Positions 18,305 to 25,784 of a stretch of 64,000 nt of DNA are shown here, piece after piece. Position numbers and translations under genes: made by a program. The stretch's first letter is position 1. The number at the start of each line of letters is the position of its first letter. Source of the DNA: Paenibacillus paeoniae (GTDB lineage Bacteria > Bacillota > Bacilli > Paenibacillales > Paenibacillaceae); assembly GCF_003388735.1 (NCBI RefSeq), contig NZ_QUBQ01000007.1:124001-188000 (forward strand), written 5' to 3'. The notes beneath the pieces were generated by a model. It saw nothing but the letters and a program-made list of their open reading frames with translations. It was not told the origin of the DNA and did not search any database.

Positions 18305-19013
18305 CAACTCCACTAAGATTAAGATTCTATTGGCTGATGACCATCAGCTTTTTCGTGAAGGCTTAAAGCGCATTCTTAATATGGAAAACGACATAGAAGT
18401 CATAGGCGAGTGCGGTGATGGCATACAGGTATTGGAATTTTGCAATCATACGGTGCCAGAGATCGTGCTGATGGATATTAACATGCCGATTGAGACAGGA
18501 GTTGTCACGACGGAACGATTGAAGGGGATGTTCCCGGACGTCAAAGTGATCATTCTGTCCATTCATGACGATGAAAGTTATGTTTTTGAGACACTGCGTA
18601 AAGGTGCGACAGGATATCTATTGAAGGATATGGAGGCTGAAGCGCTCATTAATGCGATACGCTCTGTACATCATGGACATTCCTACATTCATCCGAAGGT
18701 AACGGGTAAGCTCATTAACCAGCTTCGCCGCATGACCTACCTGGATGAGATGGGTGTTGCATCGGGTGCGGCTGCCGCGAAGGAGCCTGGCGTAAAGTAT
18801 ATTGCGACGGAAGAAAGCCCGCTTACGCGTCGTGAGGCGGAAGTGCTTCGTCTGATGGCGGAAGGCAAGAGCAACAAGATGATTGGCGAATTTTTGTTCA
18901 TTAGCGAGAAGACGGTCAAAAACCATGTCAGCAGTATTCTGCAGAAGATGGAAGTTGATGATCGCACGCAAGCTGTTATTAATTCTATTAAGTTTGGCTG
19001 GGTTACGCTTTAA
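18285..19013 (+). CDS. degU: Response regulator DegU
   Basis: The 242-residue NarL/FixJ-type regulator has a receiver domain with the acidic pair Asp18-Asp19, the phospho-acceptor Asp64 in VLMDINMP and the conserved Lys in GYLLKD. The LuxR-type helix-turn-helix is LTRREAEVLRLMAEGKSNK to KTVKNHVSSIL. A linker of about 30 residues separates them. ATG 18285 is chosen because the AAAGGAG site at 18268-18274 is 10 bases away; the in-frame ATG 18276 is only one base from it. The start lies inside degS. Confidence 0.94.
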   Translation: MNQISASNSTKIKILLADDHQLFREGLKRILNMENDIEVIGECGDGIQVLEFCNHTVPEIVLMDINMPIETGVVTTERLKGMFPDVKVIILSIHDDESYVFETLRKGATGYLLKDMEAEALINAIRSVHHGHSYIHPKVTGKLINQLRRMTYLDEMGVASGAAAAKEPGVKYIATEESPLTRREAEVLRLMAEGKSNKMIGEFLFISEKTVKNHVSSILQKMEVDDRTQAVINSIKFGWVTL

Positions 19014-19043
19014 CGATAGGTATTTATCCATATGTTTAATGGC

Positions 19044-19088
19044 AACAAAGCCCTTGAGGCAAGCTTAGCTTGCTCCAAGGGCTTTGTT
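19044..19088. terminator. Bidirectional terminator between degU and the LPXTG gene
   Basis: A long near-perfect stem (AACAAAGCCCTTG with CAAGGGCTTTGTT, plus an inner GGCAAGC/GCTTGC) lies between two converging genes. T-runs are short on both sides. Confidence 0.7.
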
Positions 19089-19134
19089 CGTTGTGGTTCT
19101 ATTATACAGATTTTTTATTCGGCCTGCGGAATTA

Positions 19135-20328
19135 TCAGGACTCGTTAGTGCGTTTTTTCTTCCGTAAAGTAGCTACGCCGGTTACGAGAATAAAGGAACC
19201 CAGTAAATAATAAGGAACAGCGCTATGGTCTCCTGTTTTGGGCAGCTTGTCGATCGGAACGGATTCTTCCGGATGATTCTCATCGGTTGTTTGATCGATG
19301 ATTTCTTCCCCTTCATCTGTCCCCCCGCCTGCTGGCACCTCTTCCTCTTCAATCGTTATTATATCTGTCGGTGTAGGAGTAGGTGTAGGTGCTTCAGATT
19401 CTACGGGAGTAGGTGTTGATGTTTCACTTGGTGTGGCCGAAGGCTGGTCCGTTGGCGGTGTTGTAGTAGGTGTCCAAGTTGGTGTTCTTGTAGGTGTAGC
19501 AGTGGTTGTGCTAGTTGGTGTATTCGTAGGTGTCGGTGTTGTTGTATTTGTAGGAGTAGTCGTCGTCGTGCTAGTTGGCGTGTTCGTAGGTGTCGGAGTT
19601 GTTGTATTTGTAGGAGTAGTCGTCGTCGTGCTAGTTGGCGTGTTCGTAGGTGTAGGAGTTGTTGTATTCGTAGGAGTAGTCGTCGTCGTGCTAGTTGGCG
19701 TGTTCGTAGGTGTAGGAGTTGTTGTATTTGTAGGAGTAGTCGTCGTTGTGCTAGTCGGCGTGTTCGTAGGTGTCGGTGTAGGCTCCGCGCACGTTCCTGA
19801 GTTGTGTAGGATGTGGTTTCTCAACGTTAAGTGGTCATGCCCGTATTCTGGATTGAGCTTGAATTGGATTGGCCCCGCGTAAAGATCGAGCTGGCTATAG
19901 CCGCACTTGGGCAATTCAATGGTAAGTGAATAATTGCTGGCTTTGTTCAACTTAACGCTGTCGCTGGAATAATGCTTTTGATCCTCATAGGGCTTAGGCG
20001 AGTCCACATAGGTATATGCTGAGAATGTAACTTCGACGCAATCTTTCGTCGTTTTGAACGTTGCTGTCGCGGTGCCGTCACCATTTTTTTTGATAAACGG
20101 AACGCCTGGTTGCTCGTCGATGGATCCAAAATGCTTGGAATAGCTTTCGCATGCAGCAATCTCCTCTTCCGCCAGAGCACCCTCTAGCAGCAATTGCGAC
20201 TCCAACCCTTTCACAGAGCCTTTCTGAACATTATCTAGTCCTTCTGCAAATACAATGGAACCGAGTGTTAAGGAAGAAATCAAAAGCAATACTAACGCGA
20301 TTGATAAATGCCTCTTCATTTTCTTCAT
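19135..20328 (-). CDS. LPXTG-anchored surface protein with Thr/Pro repeats
   Basis: The 397-residue protein has a signal peptide (MKKMKRHLSIALVLLL, cut near VFAEG). An N-terminal domain of about 150 residues has four or five Cys and no known family. A ~95-residue stalk follows, built of a 20-residue Thr/Pro/Asn unit repeated four to five times. An acidic segment leads to the sorting signal LPKTG, a hydrophobic stretch and RKKKRTNES. Sortase would link it covalently to peptidoglycan, unlike the SLH proteins nearby. ATG 20328 is used because AAAGGAG lies about 10 bases before it; the ATG at 20355 lacks a site. Function of the head domain is unknown. Confidence 0.88.
   Translation of the reverse strand: MKKMKRHLSIALVLLLISSLTLGSIVFAEGLDNVQKGSVKGLESQLLLEGALAEEEIAACESYSKHFGSIDEQPGVPFIKKNGDGTATATFKTTKDCVEVTFSAYTYVDSPKPYEDQKHYSSDSVKLNKASNYSLTIELPKCGYSQLDLYAGPIQFKLNPEYGHDHLTLRNHILHNSGTCAEPTPTPTNTPTSTTTTTPTNTTTPTPTNTPTSTTTTTPTNTTTPTPTNTPTSTTTTTPTNTTTPTPTNTPTSTTTTTPTNTTTPTPTNTPTSTTTATPTRTPTWTPTTTPPTDQPSATPSETSTPTPVESEAPTPTPTPTDIITIEEEEVPAGGGTDEGEEIIDQTTDENHPEESVPIDKLPKTGDHSAVPYYLLGSFILVTGVATLRKKKRTNES
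19501..19776. repeat. 60-bp tandem repeat encoding the Thr/Pro stalk
   Basis: Four full 60-bp copies (19501-19740) and a partial fifth are over 90% alike, differing mostly at third codon positions. They encode the 20-residue stalk unit. Such repeats change copy number readily. Confidence 0.9.
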
Positions 20329-20646
20329 CCGTTCACTCTCCTTTACATCTATCATGATTTAGCCCGGCTTGGGCTATAGGACGTTCTCACTCTCCCTTCA
20401 GTATGTAGGCCATCTTATTGATTCTATGATTGTTCGTGTACAAAAATGATAGCATATTTTGGTAATTGAGCAAGGGTGTATTTTTGGTGAGAAGGCTCAT
20501 ATTTATGTCGAATTTTGTGCGATGCAGCACATTGTGCTCCACTTGTCCCTAAATGCCGTAACCGATGGGCGGTTATTGGCATATAGTGTGGCAAGGGCAT
20601 GCTGACAAGATGGTTTTGCATGGCAAAGCGATTAGGAGGTGCCGAC
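20329..20646. other. Divergent intergenic region
   Basis: It separates the minus-strand LPXTG gene from the plus-strand small membrane protein gene. It holds a TAGCCC/GGGCTA hairpin at 20360-20376, in the LPXTG leader, and the minus-strand promoter listed separately. I see no convincing plus-strand promoter and no small gene. Confidence 0.5.
20446..20473 (-). promoter_or_regulatory. Possible promoter for the LPXTG gene
   Basis: Read on the minus strand, TTGCTC (20473-20468) and TATCAT (20451-20446) are 16 bases apart. It is about 120 bases upstream of the start codon. Each box has two or fewer mismatches except the -35. Confidence 0.45.
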
Positions 20647-21111
20647 ATGGAACTTATCCTTCTTATCATTGGATGTTACGCTATTGCGGCGTTGTTCGTG
20701 CATCTGGCTTTTTGGATTGGACGGAGGCGCTCAAGGTCAGAGAAACATTATGTATTAATAGCGGGCCAGACTCAAAAAAATATGGAATGGTATTTAAGAA
20801 TGCTGCATGCCTTCTCCCGCTGGATTGGCAGGGATATCCGTTTGACCGTAGTGGATGACGGGGCATCGAAGGAGACGTTGGCTATTGTGGAGCGGTGGAA
20901 GAGAAGCGGTAGACAAGTGCAGATACATGCTTATGCGATGGAAGATCGTATGCAAGGAGACGACGCCAGTGGTAAGCGCTCGCAAATATCGCGAGGTACA
21001 GCTCTGCATCTCTTATGGATGCTGCAGGCTGAAGGAATTGTTTCGGAATTGGATCATGCGGTGCTTGTTGATCTGCAAAATCCGGCCGACTTGTCGAAGA
21101 TGCCTTTTTAA
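20647..21111 (+). CDS. Small membrane-anchored protein of unknown function
   Basis: The 154-residue protein begins with one membrane segment (LILLIIGCYAIAALFVHLAF) followed by basic residues. The soluble part then shows YVLIAGQTQKNMEWYL and LTVVDDGASKETLAIVERW. This has the strand-helix order and 'VDDGAS' look of the first half of a family-2 glycosyltransferase, but the second Asp motif and acceptor region are missing, so catalysis is doubtful. Start ATG 20647 follows TTAGGAGGTG at ideal spacing. It stands alone between a divergent LPXTG gene and the comF operon. Function unknown. Confidence 0.7.
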   Translation: MELILLIIGCYAIAALFVHLAFWIGRRRSRSEKHYVLIAGQTQKNMEWYLRMLHAFSRWIGRDIRLTVVDDGASKETLAIVERWKRSGRQVQIHAYAMEDRMQGDDASGKRSQISRGTALHLLWMLQAEGIVSELDHAVLVDLQNPADLSKMPF

Positions 21112-21145
21112 CTTATAATCCCATTATAGAAACGAAGCAAAAGTG

Positions 21146-21193
21146 AAGCACACTTGAGACGCCGTCTTGGCGTTATCGGGTGTGCTTTTTTTG
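21146..21193 (+). terminator. Terminator before comFA
   Basis: AAGCACAC (21146-21153) pairs with GTGTGCTT (21180-21187), with a smaller ACGCC/GGCGT hairpin inside, and a run of eight T follows. It separates the small membrane protein gene from comFA. Confidence 0.75.
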
Positions 21194-21227
21194 TTGGTTT
21201 CAATGGCAGATTGGAGGAGGAGACGGC

Positions 21228-23396
21228 ATGAATGCATGGGTATATATCGTCCATAACGGCAGCGAGTGGGAGGCGAAATTGACGCTGGCACCGAGGGTGG
21301 ATCATTGGTATTGGTTCGAAGGAGGCGGCTGTCAGGATCAGGCTGCAGTCGGATGGCTTTGGAGTGAATCGCTGCCGTTAGGCTGGGCCTGCAGGATCGT
21401 GGAAGGATGGGATTATCGGGCGGATAGAAAAAGAATGCGGGAGAACGTTTCAGGGAAAGTGGATACGAGTCGTATCGCTGATTCGGAAGAGGCGCTTTCT
21501 CATTTGGCGGGGAGTATTGAGCGGATGCATGACGTCTATCATTCGTCAGGTCGGCATGCAAAAGTCACTCGTATGCGAGTCGACGAGAGATGTAGGAGCG
21601 CGTCGAACGAGCGGATCAGGCTAGCGGAGTATTGGCCGCGAGACGATAACGGCAAGCCGAACGGCAGCGCAGCGGAGAGAGGCATGGAGAAGGTGGCGGC
21701 GTCCGCGAGCATGGCCGCCGGTCTGCTGCAGGGACGCGCGCTGCTTAGCGGCGAAGTGCGCGCCCTGCTTGAGGGCGCCAGCGTGCCCGTGGCAGGAGCC
21801 AGCTGGAGCGAAGCGGTTCAGCTGGCGGCTTTGCTCGGGCGCGTGCGCCTTAGCGGAGCGGTCGCCGCCCATGGTGGCGGGCGGGCGGACGCCCGGCGAC
21901 GAAGCCGCTGCTTGCGCTGCGGCAGCGGTGAGGAGCAGCTGCGCCGCACGAGCTGTGCGTCGTGCGGCAGGCTCTGTGCATATTGCGAGGCCTGTCTGAC
22001 GATGGGGAGGAGCCGGGAGTGTGAGTTGCTGGTGCTGGGGAGGTATGAAGCATCTGAGAGGGAAGCGGGCGAATCATCTATATGCAAAGTGCTGCCTGTG
22101 AAGGAACGACTGGAGAAGTGGGGGTTAAGTCCTGCCCAGCATGCAGCAGCGGCGGAAGCTTTGCGTTTTGTCGAGTCGCAGCCCTTGTACAATAGGGGAA
22201 GCAGCCTTCGCCATCATGCTCAATCTCATACACCACATTTAAGGAATGGCCAGGTTGCAGGTACGGGGATTCACCCTGCGAAGGAATCTGAGAGGCAGCA
22301 ACAGCTTCAGTATTCCTGGTGGCGAAATTGGTCGGTGCGTCTGTTGTCGTGGGGCGCTCCGCTTGCGGCGGAGCGTACGGATATACGTAATTTTCTGCTA
22401 TGGGCGGTTACGGGGGCTGGGAAAACCGAGATGATATTCCCGCTCGTCGATTCCGTTATAAGCCGAGGGGGCAGGGCGCTTATCGCTTCACCGAGAAGGG
22501 ATGTTGTTCTCGAGCTTGATCCGCGCATTAGACGTGCGTTTCCCGACGCAAGAGTAGTAACGCTATATGGGGGCAGTGAACAGAGATGGGAACGAGGAGA
22601 GATTACGCTATCGACGACTCATCAATTATTTCGCTTTCAGGAAGCCTTCGATCTCGTTATCCTTGACGAGCTGGATGCTTTTCCTTATCACGGTGACCCC
22701 ATGCTGAAGTACGCTGCGGACAAGAGCTGCCTGCCGGGTGCTCCTCGCCTTCTTCTATCCGCGACTCCACCACGCGAGCTTCAACGTGCGGCTAGGCAGG
22801 GAAAGCTTGCACATGCACGCGTGCCCGTGCGCTATCATCGACATCCTCTGCCTGTTCCCAGCCTTGTCAGCGCGCCGACTGTGAAAGGCATGTTGCAGGA
22901 GGATAAGCTTCCTGCAACGCTTACAAAGGCATTGAGAAGCTCGCTTAGCCGGGGTGCGCAAATCTTTGTGTTCGTACAGCGAATTGCGCAAGCAGAGCCT
23001 CTGGCAGCCCTGCTGCGCCGTAAGCTGCAATGTCCCCATGTCGATGCTACCTCCTCGCAGGACCCCGATCGGGCTGCCAAAGTGATAAGCTTCCGGAAAG
23101 GGGAGATCCGCTTACTAGTCACAACGACGATTCTGGAGAGAGGGGTGACCATTCCGAGGAGCGATGTCTATATTCTGGATGCAGATGGAGGACTGTTCGA
23201 CGAGGCTTCGCTTGTACAGATGGCAGGAAGGGCTGGGCGGTCTGCCGATGACCCCAGAGGGAAGGTCTACTTTTTCGGATCAGAACGAAATCAATCTCAG
23301 CTTCAGGCCGTCCGTCATATCCGATCCATGAACAAGATGGCGAAGGTGCGTGGGTACCTGCTGCCTGTGTATACGAAAAAGGGGGCGCGAGCATGA
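21228..23396 (+). CDS. comFA: Competence helicase ComFA, enlarged
   Basis: This 722-residue DEAD-box-like ATPase helps pull single-stranded DNA into the cell during transformation. A four-plus-Cys zinc module (CLRCG, CASCG, CAYCEAC) lies near residue 228-255. Helicase motifs follow in order: Walker A AVTGAGKTE (~395), DELD (~478), SATPP (~510) and QMAGRAGRS (~663). The Bacillus protein is about 460 residues; here ~225 extra residues precede the zinc module, rich in Arg, Ala and Gly and encoded by unusually GC-rich DNA (21650-22000). ATG 21228 follows GGAGGAGG. It overlaps comFC by 4 bases. No comFB is present between them. Confidence 0.9.
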   Translation: MNAWVYIVHNGSEWEAKLTLAPRVDHWYWFEGGGCQDQAAVGWLWSESLPLGWACRIVEGWDYRADRKRMRENVSGKVDTSRIADSEEALSHLAGSIERMHDVYHSSGRHAKVTRMRVDERCRSASNERIRLAEYWPRDDNGKPNGSAAERGMEKVAASASMAAGLLQGRALLSGEVRALLEGASVPVAGASWSEAVQLAALLGRVRLSGAVAAHGGGRADARRRSRCLRCGSGEEQLRRTSCASCGRLCAYCEACLTMGRSRECELLVLGRYEASEREAGESSICKVLPVKERLEKWGLSPAQHAAAAEALRFVESQPLYNRGSSLRHHAQSHTPHLRNGQVAGTGIHPAKESERQQQLQYSWWRNWSVRLLSWGAPLAAERTDIRNFLLWAVTGAGKTEMIFPLVDSVISRGGRALIASPRRDVVLELDPRIRRAFPDARVVTLYGGSEQRWERGEITLSTTHQLFRFQEAFDLVILDELDAFPYHGDPMLKYAADKSCLPGAPRLLLSATPPRELQRAARQGKLAHARVPVRYHRHPLPVPSLVSAPTVKGMLQEDKLPATLTKALRSSLSRGAQIFVFVQRIAQAEPLAALLRRKLQCPHVDATSSQDPDRAAKVISFRKGEIRLLVTTTILERGVTIPRSDVYILDADGGLFDEASLVQMAGRAGRSADDPRGKVYFFGSERNQSQLQAVRHIRSMNKMAKVRGYLLPVYTKKGARA

Positions 23397-24340
23397 GTGG
23401 TTTGGGACAACGGATAACCCATTTCAAATCCATTCTCCAGTCTGCTGGCGACCGATCCATGGAATGGCTGTCTCCAGACCTTAGCGGCTGTACCGTATGC
23501 GGGAAAAAGGTGTTGCCGCAACAGGGCAGTGCATATGCCGAGCAGGGGATGGCTTCCTACCGTCTTCTTCGGCAGTCGCTATGTGTAAGCTGCTTTGCTT
23601 CAATTCCATGGCTGGATCGTATCGCTTGCCCTGTATGCGGCCGGGGGGTGAACTGCGGCGACTGCTTGCGGCGAAGAGAGCGCCATTTTGTCTGCAATCG
23701 CAGTGCGGTCGGATATAGTCCCGTTATGCGAGAATGGCTTGCGATGTACAAGTATCGAGGCAACGAGCGTCTTGCTCCTATGCTGGCAGAAATGCTGGTG
23801 CCGAGCTTCATTCGACTCACAGAGGAGAAATTGATTATAAACCATCGCAAGGGGCAGGCTGGGATACGTAGCAGAGAAGGCGGAGGCGGGCTTCAGCGAG
23901 TAAGGAAGTGGGTGCATCAACTTTGGAATCCTCACGCATCGATATCCCGGTCATGGGATGCGATTACGTATGTGCCGATCAGCGGGGAACGAGCGCAGGA
24001 GCGGGGATTTAATCAGGCACAGCAAATGGCACTCTACTTGTCGAATAGGTTCGATATTCCGATCTATGATTTATTAATTCGCGACCGGCATACCGAAAAG
24101 ATGAGTTTCAAGACAAGAGTGGAGCGTCAGCGCGATTCAGAGGCTCTATTTACGGGCAATGAAGTTCAAATCAGAAGGCTGGAGAGAAGCCTTTCTTCAT
24201 CCAATGGAGAAGAGTGCACCATTCTTCTAATAGACGATATCTACACAACGGGCAGCACGGCTGAGGCCTGTGCTTCGGCGCTGGTTCGTTATGCTTATCG
24301 GCCGGTTCAGCTGTATACGCTGACGTGGGCGAGATCATAA
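23393..24340 (+). CDS. comFC: ComFC, phosphoribosyltransferase-fold competence protein
   Basis: The 315-residue protein has an N-terminal zinc ribbon (CTVCGKK, CVSCF, CPVCG, CGDC) and the phosphoribosyltransferase signature ILLIDDIYTTGSTA near residue 280. ComFC works with ComFA in DNA uptake. Family members are usually about 230-245 residues; here ~50 extra basic residues (around KGQAGIRSREGGGGLQRVRK) are inserted between the zinc part and the conserved VPISGERAQERGFNQA segment. ATG 23393 overlaps the comFA stop codon in an ATGA arrangement, so the two are translationally coupled. Confidence 0.92.
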   Translation: MSGLGQRITHFKSILQSAGDRSMEWLSPDLSGCTVCGKKVLPQQGSAYAEQGMASYRLLRQSLCVSCFASIPWLDRIACPVCGRGVNCGDCLRRRERHFVCNRSAVGYSPVMREWLAMYKYRGNERLAPMLAEMLVPSFIRLTEEKLIINHRKGQAGIRSREGGGGLQRVRKWVHQLWNPHASISRSWDAITYVPISGERAQERGFNQAQQMALYLSNRFDIPIYDLLIRDRHTEKMSFKTRVERQRDSEALFTGNEVQIRRLERSLSSSNGEECTILLIDDIYTTGSTAEACASALVRYAYRPVQLYTLTWARS

Positions 24341-24386
24341 TGCACTTTTGTGGCGCCATTCAGCGAACCCTTGCTTTATACCACTA

Positions 24387-24413
24387 TAAAATTAATGAAA
24401 AACGCGCCGAAAT
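24387..24413 (+). promoter_or_regulatory. Sigma-D (flagellar) promoter of the yvyF-flgM operon
   Basis: TAAA (24387-24390), 15 bases, then GCCGAAAT (24406-24413). This matches the sigma-D consensus TAAA-N15-GCCGATAT at all but one base. It lies between comFC and yvyF. Confidence 0.8.
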
Positions 24414-24463
24414 CCGTTAATATAGATAGAAATGAGATAGAGAAAATGAGGAGGGCCTGATTG

Positions 24464-24880
24464 ATGAATTTAGATAATTGTCCTCGTTGCGGAAAGCTGT
24501 TTGCCAAAAACTTCAGAGATGTGTGTCCGGTGTGCATACGCGATATTGATAAAGAGTACCAGACTTGCGCCGACTATTTAAGAGAATATAAAGGTGCAAT
24601 CATTAGTGAACTGTCGGATCAGACGGGCGTTTCAATTAAGCAAATTACCAAGTTTATTCGCGAGGGTCGTATCTCAATGGTCAACGCGCCGAATATGTCT
24701 TATCCATGCGAGTCTTGCGGGACATTGATTCGGGATAATCATCTGTGTGACAATTGCCGGATGCGGTTAGTGAAAGACGCGAGGCGTATGACTGGGAACG
24801 AAGGCCATAAGACAGAATCGGACAAGCTGAAGCCTACGGATGTTGCTTACCGCGGTCTTAATCAGTATAAGGACAGATAA
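24464..24880 (+). CDS. yvyF: Flagellar operon protein YvyF
   Basis: The 138-residue protein carries two small zinc-ribbon pairs (CPRCGKLF with CPVC, then CESCG with CDNC) around a helical helix-turn-helix-like centre (TGVSIKQITKFIREG). This is the pattern of the YvyF family found just before flgM in Bacillus and relatives. Its exact role is unclear; a regulatory or assembly role is assumed from position. ATG 24464 is 8 bases after GAGGAGGG. It is the first gene after the sigma-D promoter at 24387. Confidence 0.88.
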   Translation: MNLDNCPRCGKLFAKNFRDVCPVCIRDIDKEYQTCADYLREYKGAIISELSDQTGVSIKQITKFIREGRISMVNAPNMSYPCESCGTLIRDNHLCDNCRMRLVKDARRMTGNEGHKTESDKLKPTDVAYRGLNQYKDR

Positions 24881-24912
24881 ATCAACGATACTATTAAATA
24901 ATGCTTGACTAG

Positions 24913-24948
24913 AGCCGATAACACTTGTATAAGGTCATCGGCTTTTTT
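24913..24948 (+). terminator. Hairpin between yvyF and flgM
   Basis: AGCCGAT (24913-24919) pairs with ATCGGCT (24937-24943), followed by six T. It may attenuate rather than fully stop read-through into flgM, since no new promoter is obvious after it. Confidence 0.7.
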
Positions 24949-24977
24949 AGTTCCTGTATATTAATGAGGTGGAGAAT

Positions 24978-25256
24978 TTGAAGATAAACGAAACGAATCG
25001 GATTGGCGGAACGAACCCCTATCAGAAGCAATCGGAATTCCGTGCAGACACAGCCAAGAAGGCTCGCCAGAAGGACGAGGTCCAAATCTCGGCAGCAGCC
25101 AAGGAGATGCTTACGACGAGTAAACTCAGCCATGCTGAACGCGCAGAACGCATTAACGAGTTGAAGCAATCTGTTGCTTCCGGCACTTATCATGTGGAAG
25201 CGGGCAAGATTGCAGAGAAGCTTCTGCCTTATCTCAATACCAATCGGTCAGAATAA
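24978..25256 (+). CDS. flgM: Anti-sigma-D factor FlgM
   Basis: The 92-residue protein begins MKINETNRIGG with NPYQKQ soon after, like Bacillus FlgM, and carries the C-terminal sigma-binding helices (LSHAERAERINELKQSV and VEAGKIAEKLLPYL). FlgM binds and blocks sigma-D until the hook is built. The start is taken as TTG 24978 because it follows GAGGTGGAG and yields the family's usual N-terminus; GTG 24969 lies inside that site. Its gene is within a sigma-D-type operon, giving negative feedback. Confidence 0.93.
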   Translation: MKINETNRIGGTNPYQKQSEFRADTAKKARQKDEVQISAAAKEMLTTSKLSHAERAERINELKQSVASGTYHVEAGKIAEKLLPYLNTNRSE

Positions 25257-25274
25257 GGGCGGAGGATTATTGAA

Positions 25275-25772
25275 ATGTCGATCTCGAACATAACGAAAAT
25301 TTTGGAGCAGCAATTGAACTTGTACGGACGGCTATTGGAATGTGAAGAGAGCAAGACGGATTTAATCATGAAGAATGAAATTGTTCAATTGAACGTGATT
25401 ACCCAAAAGGAAAAGCTGCTCACGGCTCAAGCAGATGAACTCGAGACGACCCGACTATTATCGACTGCTAGATACTTTAAGGAAATCGGCTTTCGGATGC
25501 GCTCTGGCGTGCTGTCCGATCTGATTAAATCGGTCAACAATCCTGAGGAAAAGCAACAGCTTACACGGTTATATGATGAATTAACGGATGTTTTGAAGCG
25601 TCTGAAGCAAGTGAATGAATCGAACCAACAGCTCATTCAGCAGTCGCTTGACTTCATTAATTTCTCAATCGGCCTAATGATTGAGGATCCCAATGAAGAT
25701 GTCGTTTATCAGCATCCCATGAATCAGATGGCGGCTAATAAACGGAATACATGGTTCGACTCAAAGGCATAG
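25275..25772 (+). CDS. flgN: FlgN family flagellar chaperone
   Basis: The 165-residue protein is almost all alpha-helical and charged, with a Gln/Leu-rich second half (LKQVNESNQQLIQQSLDFINFS), typical of FlgN (YvyG). FlgN keeps the hook-associated proteins FlgK and FlgL soluble and guides them to export. It sits directly before flgK and flgL, the expected order. ATG 25275 follows GGAGG by 9 bases. Confidence 0.9.
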   Translation: MSISNITKILEQQLNLYGRLLECEESKTDLIMKNEIVQLNVITQKEKLLTAQADELETTRLLSTARYFKEIGFRMRSGVLSDLIKSVNNPEEKQQLTRLYDELTDVLKRLKQVNESNQQLIQQSLDFINFSIGLMIEDPNEDVVYQHPMNQMAANKRNTWFDSKA

Positions 25773-25784
25773 GGAGATGAGAGC

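Noticed and set aside
19501..19776. Regular 60-bp repeats that might suggest a CRISPR array.
   Set aside because: The units follow each other without variable spacers, keep one reading frame and encode a protein stalk.
19298..19882. A 194-residue plus-strand open frame full of Val-Gly repeats.
   Set aside because: It is the mirror of the Thr/Pro tandem repeat in the minus-strand LPXTG gene. It has no ribosome binding site, and the minus-strand protein has a signal peptide and sorting signal.
21769..22192. Several overlapping open frames on both strands in the GC-rich part of comFA.
   Set aside because: High GC lowers stop codon frequency. Only the comFA frame has a ribosome binding site and continues into helicase motifs.
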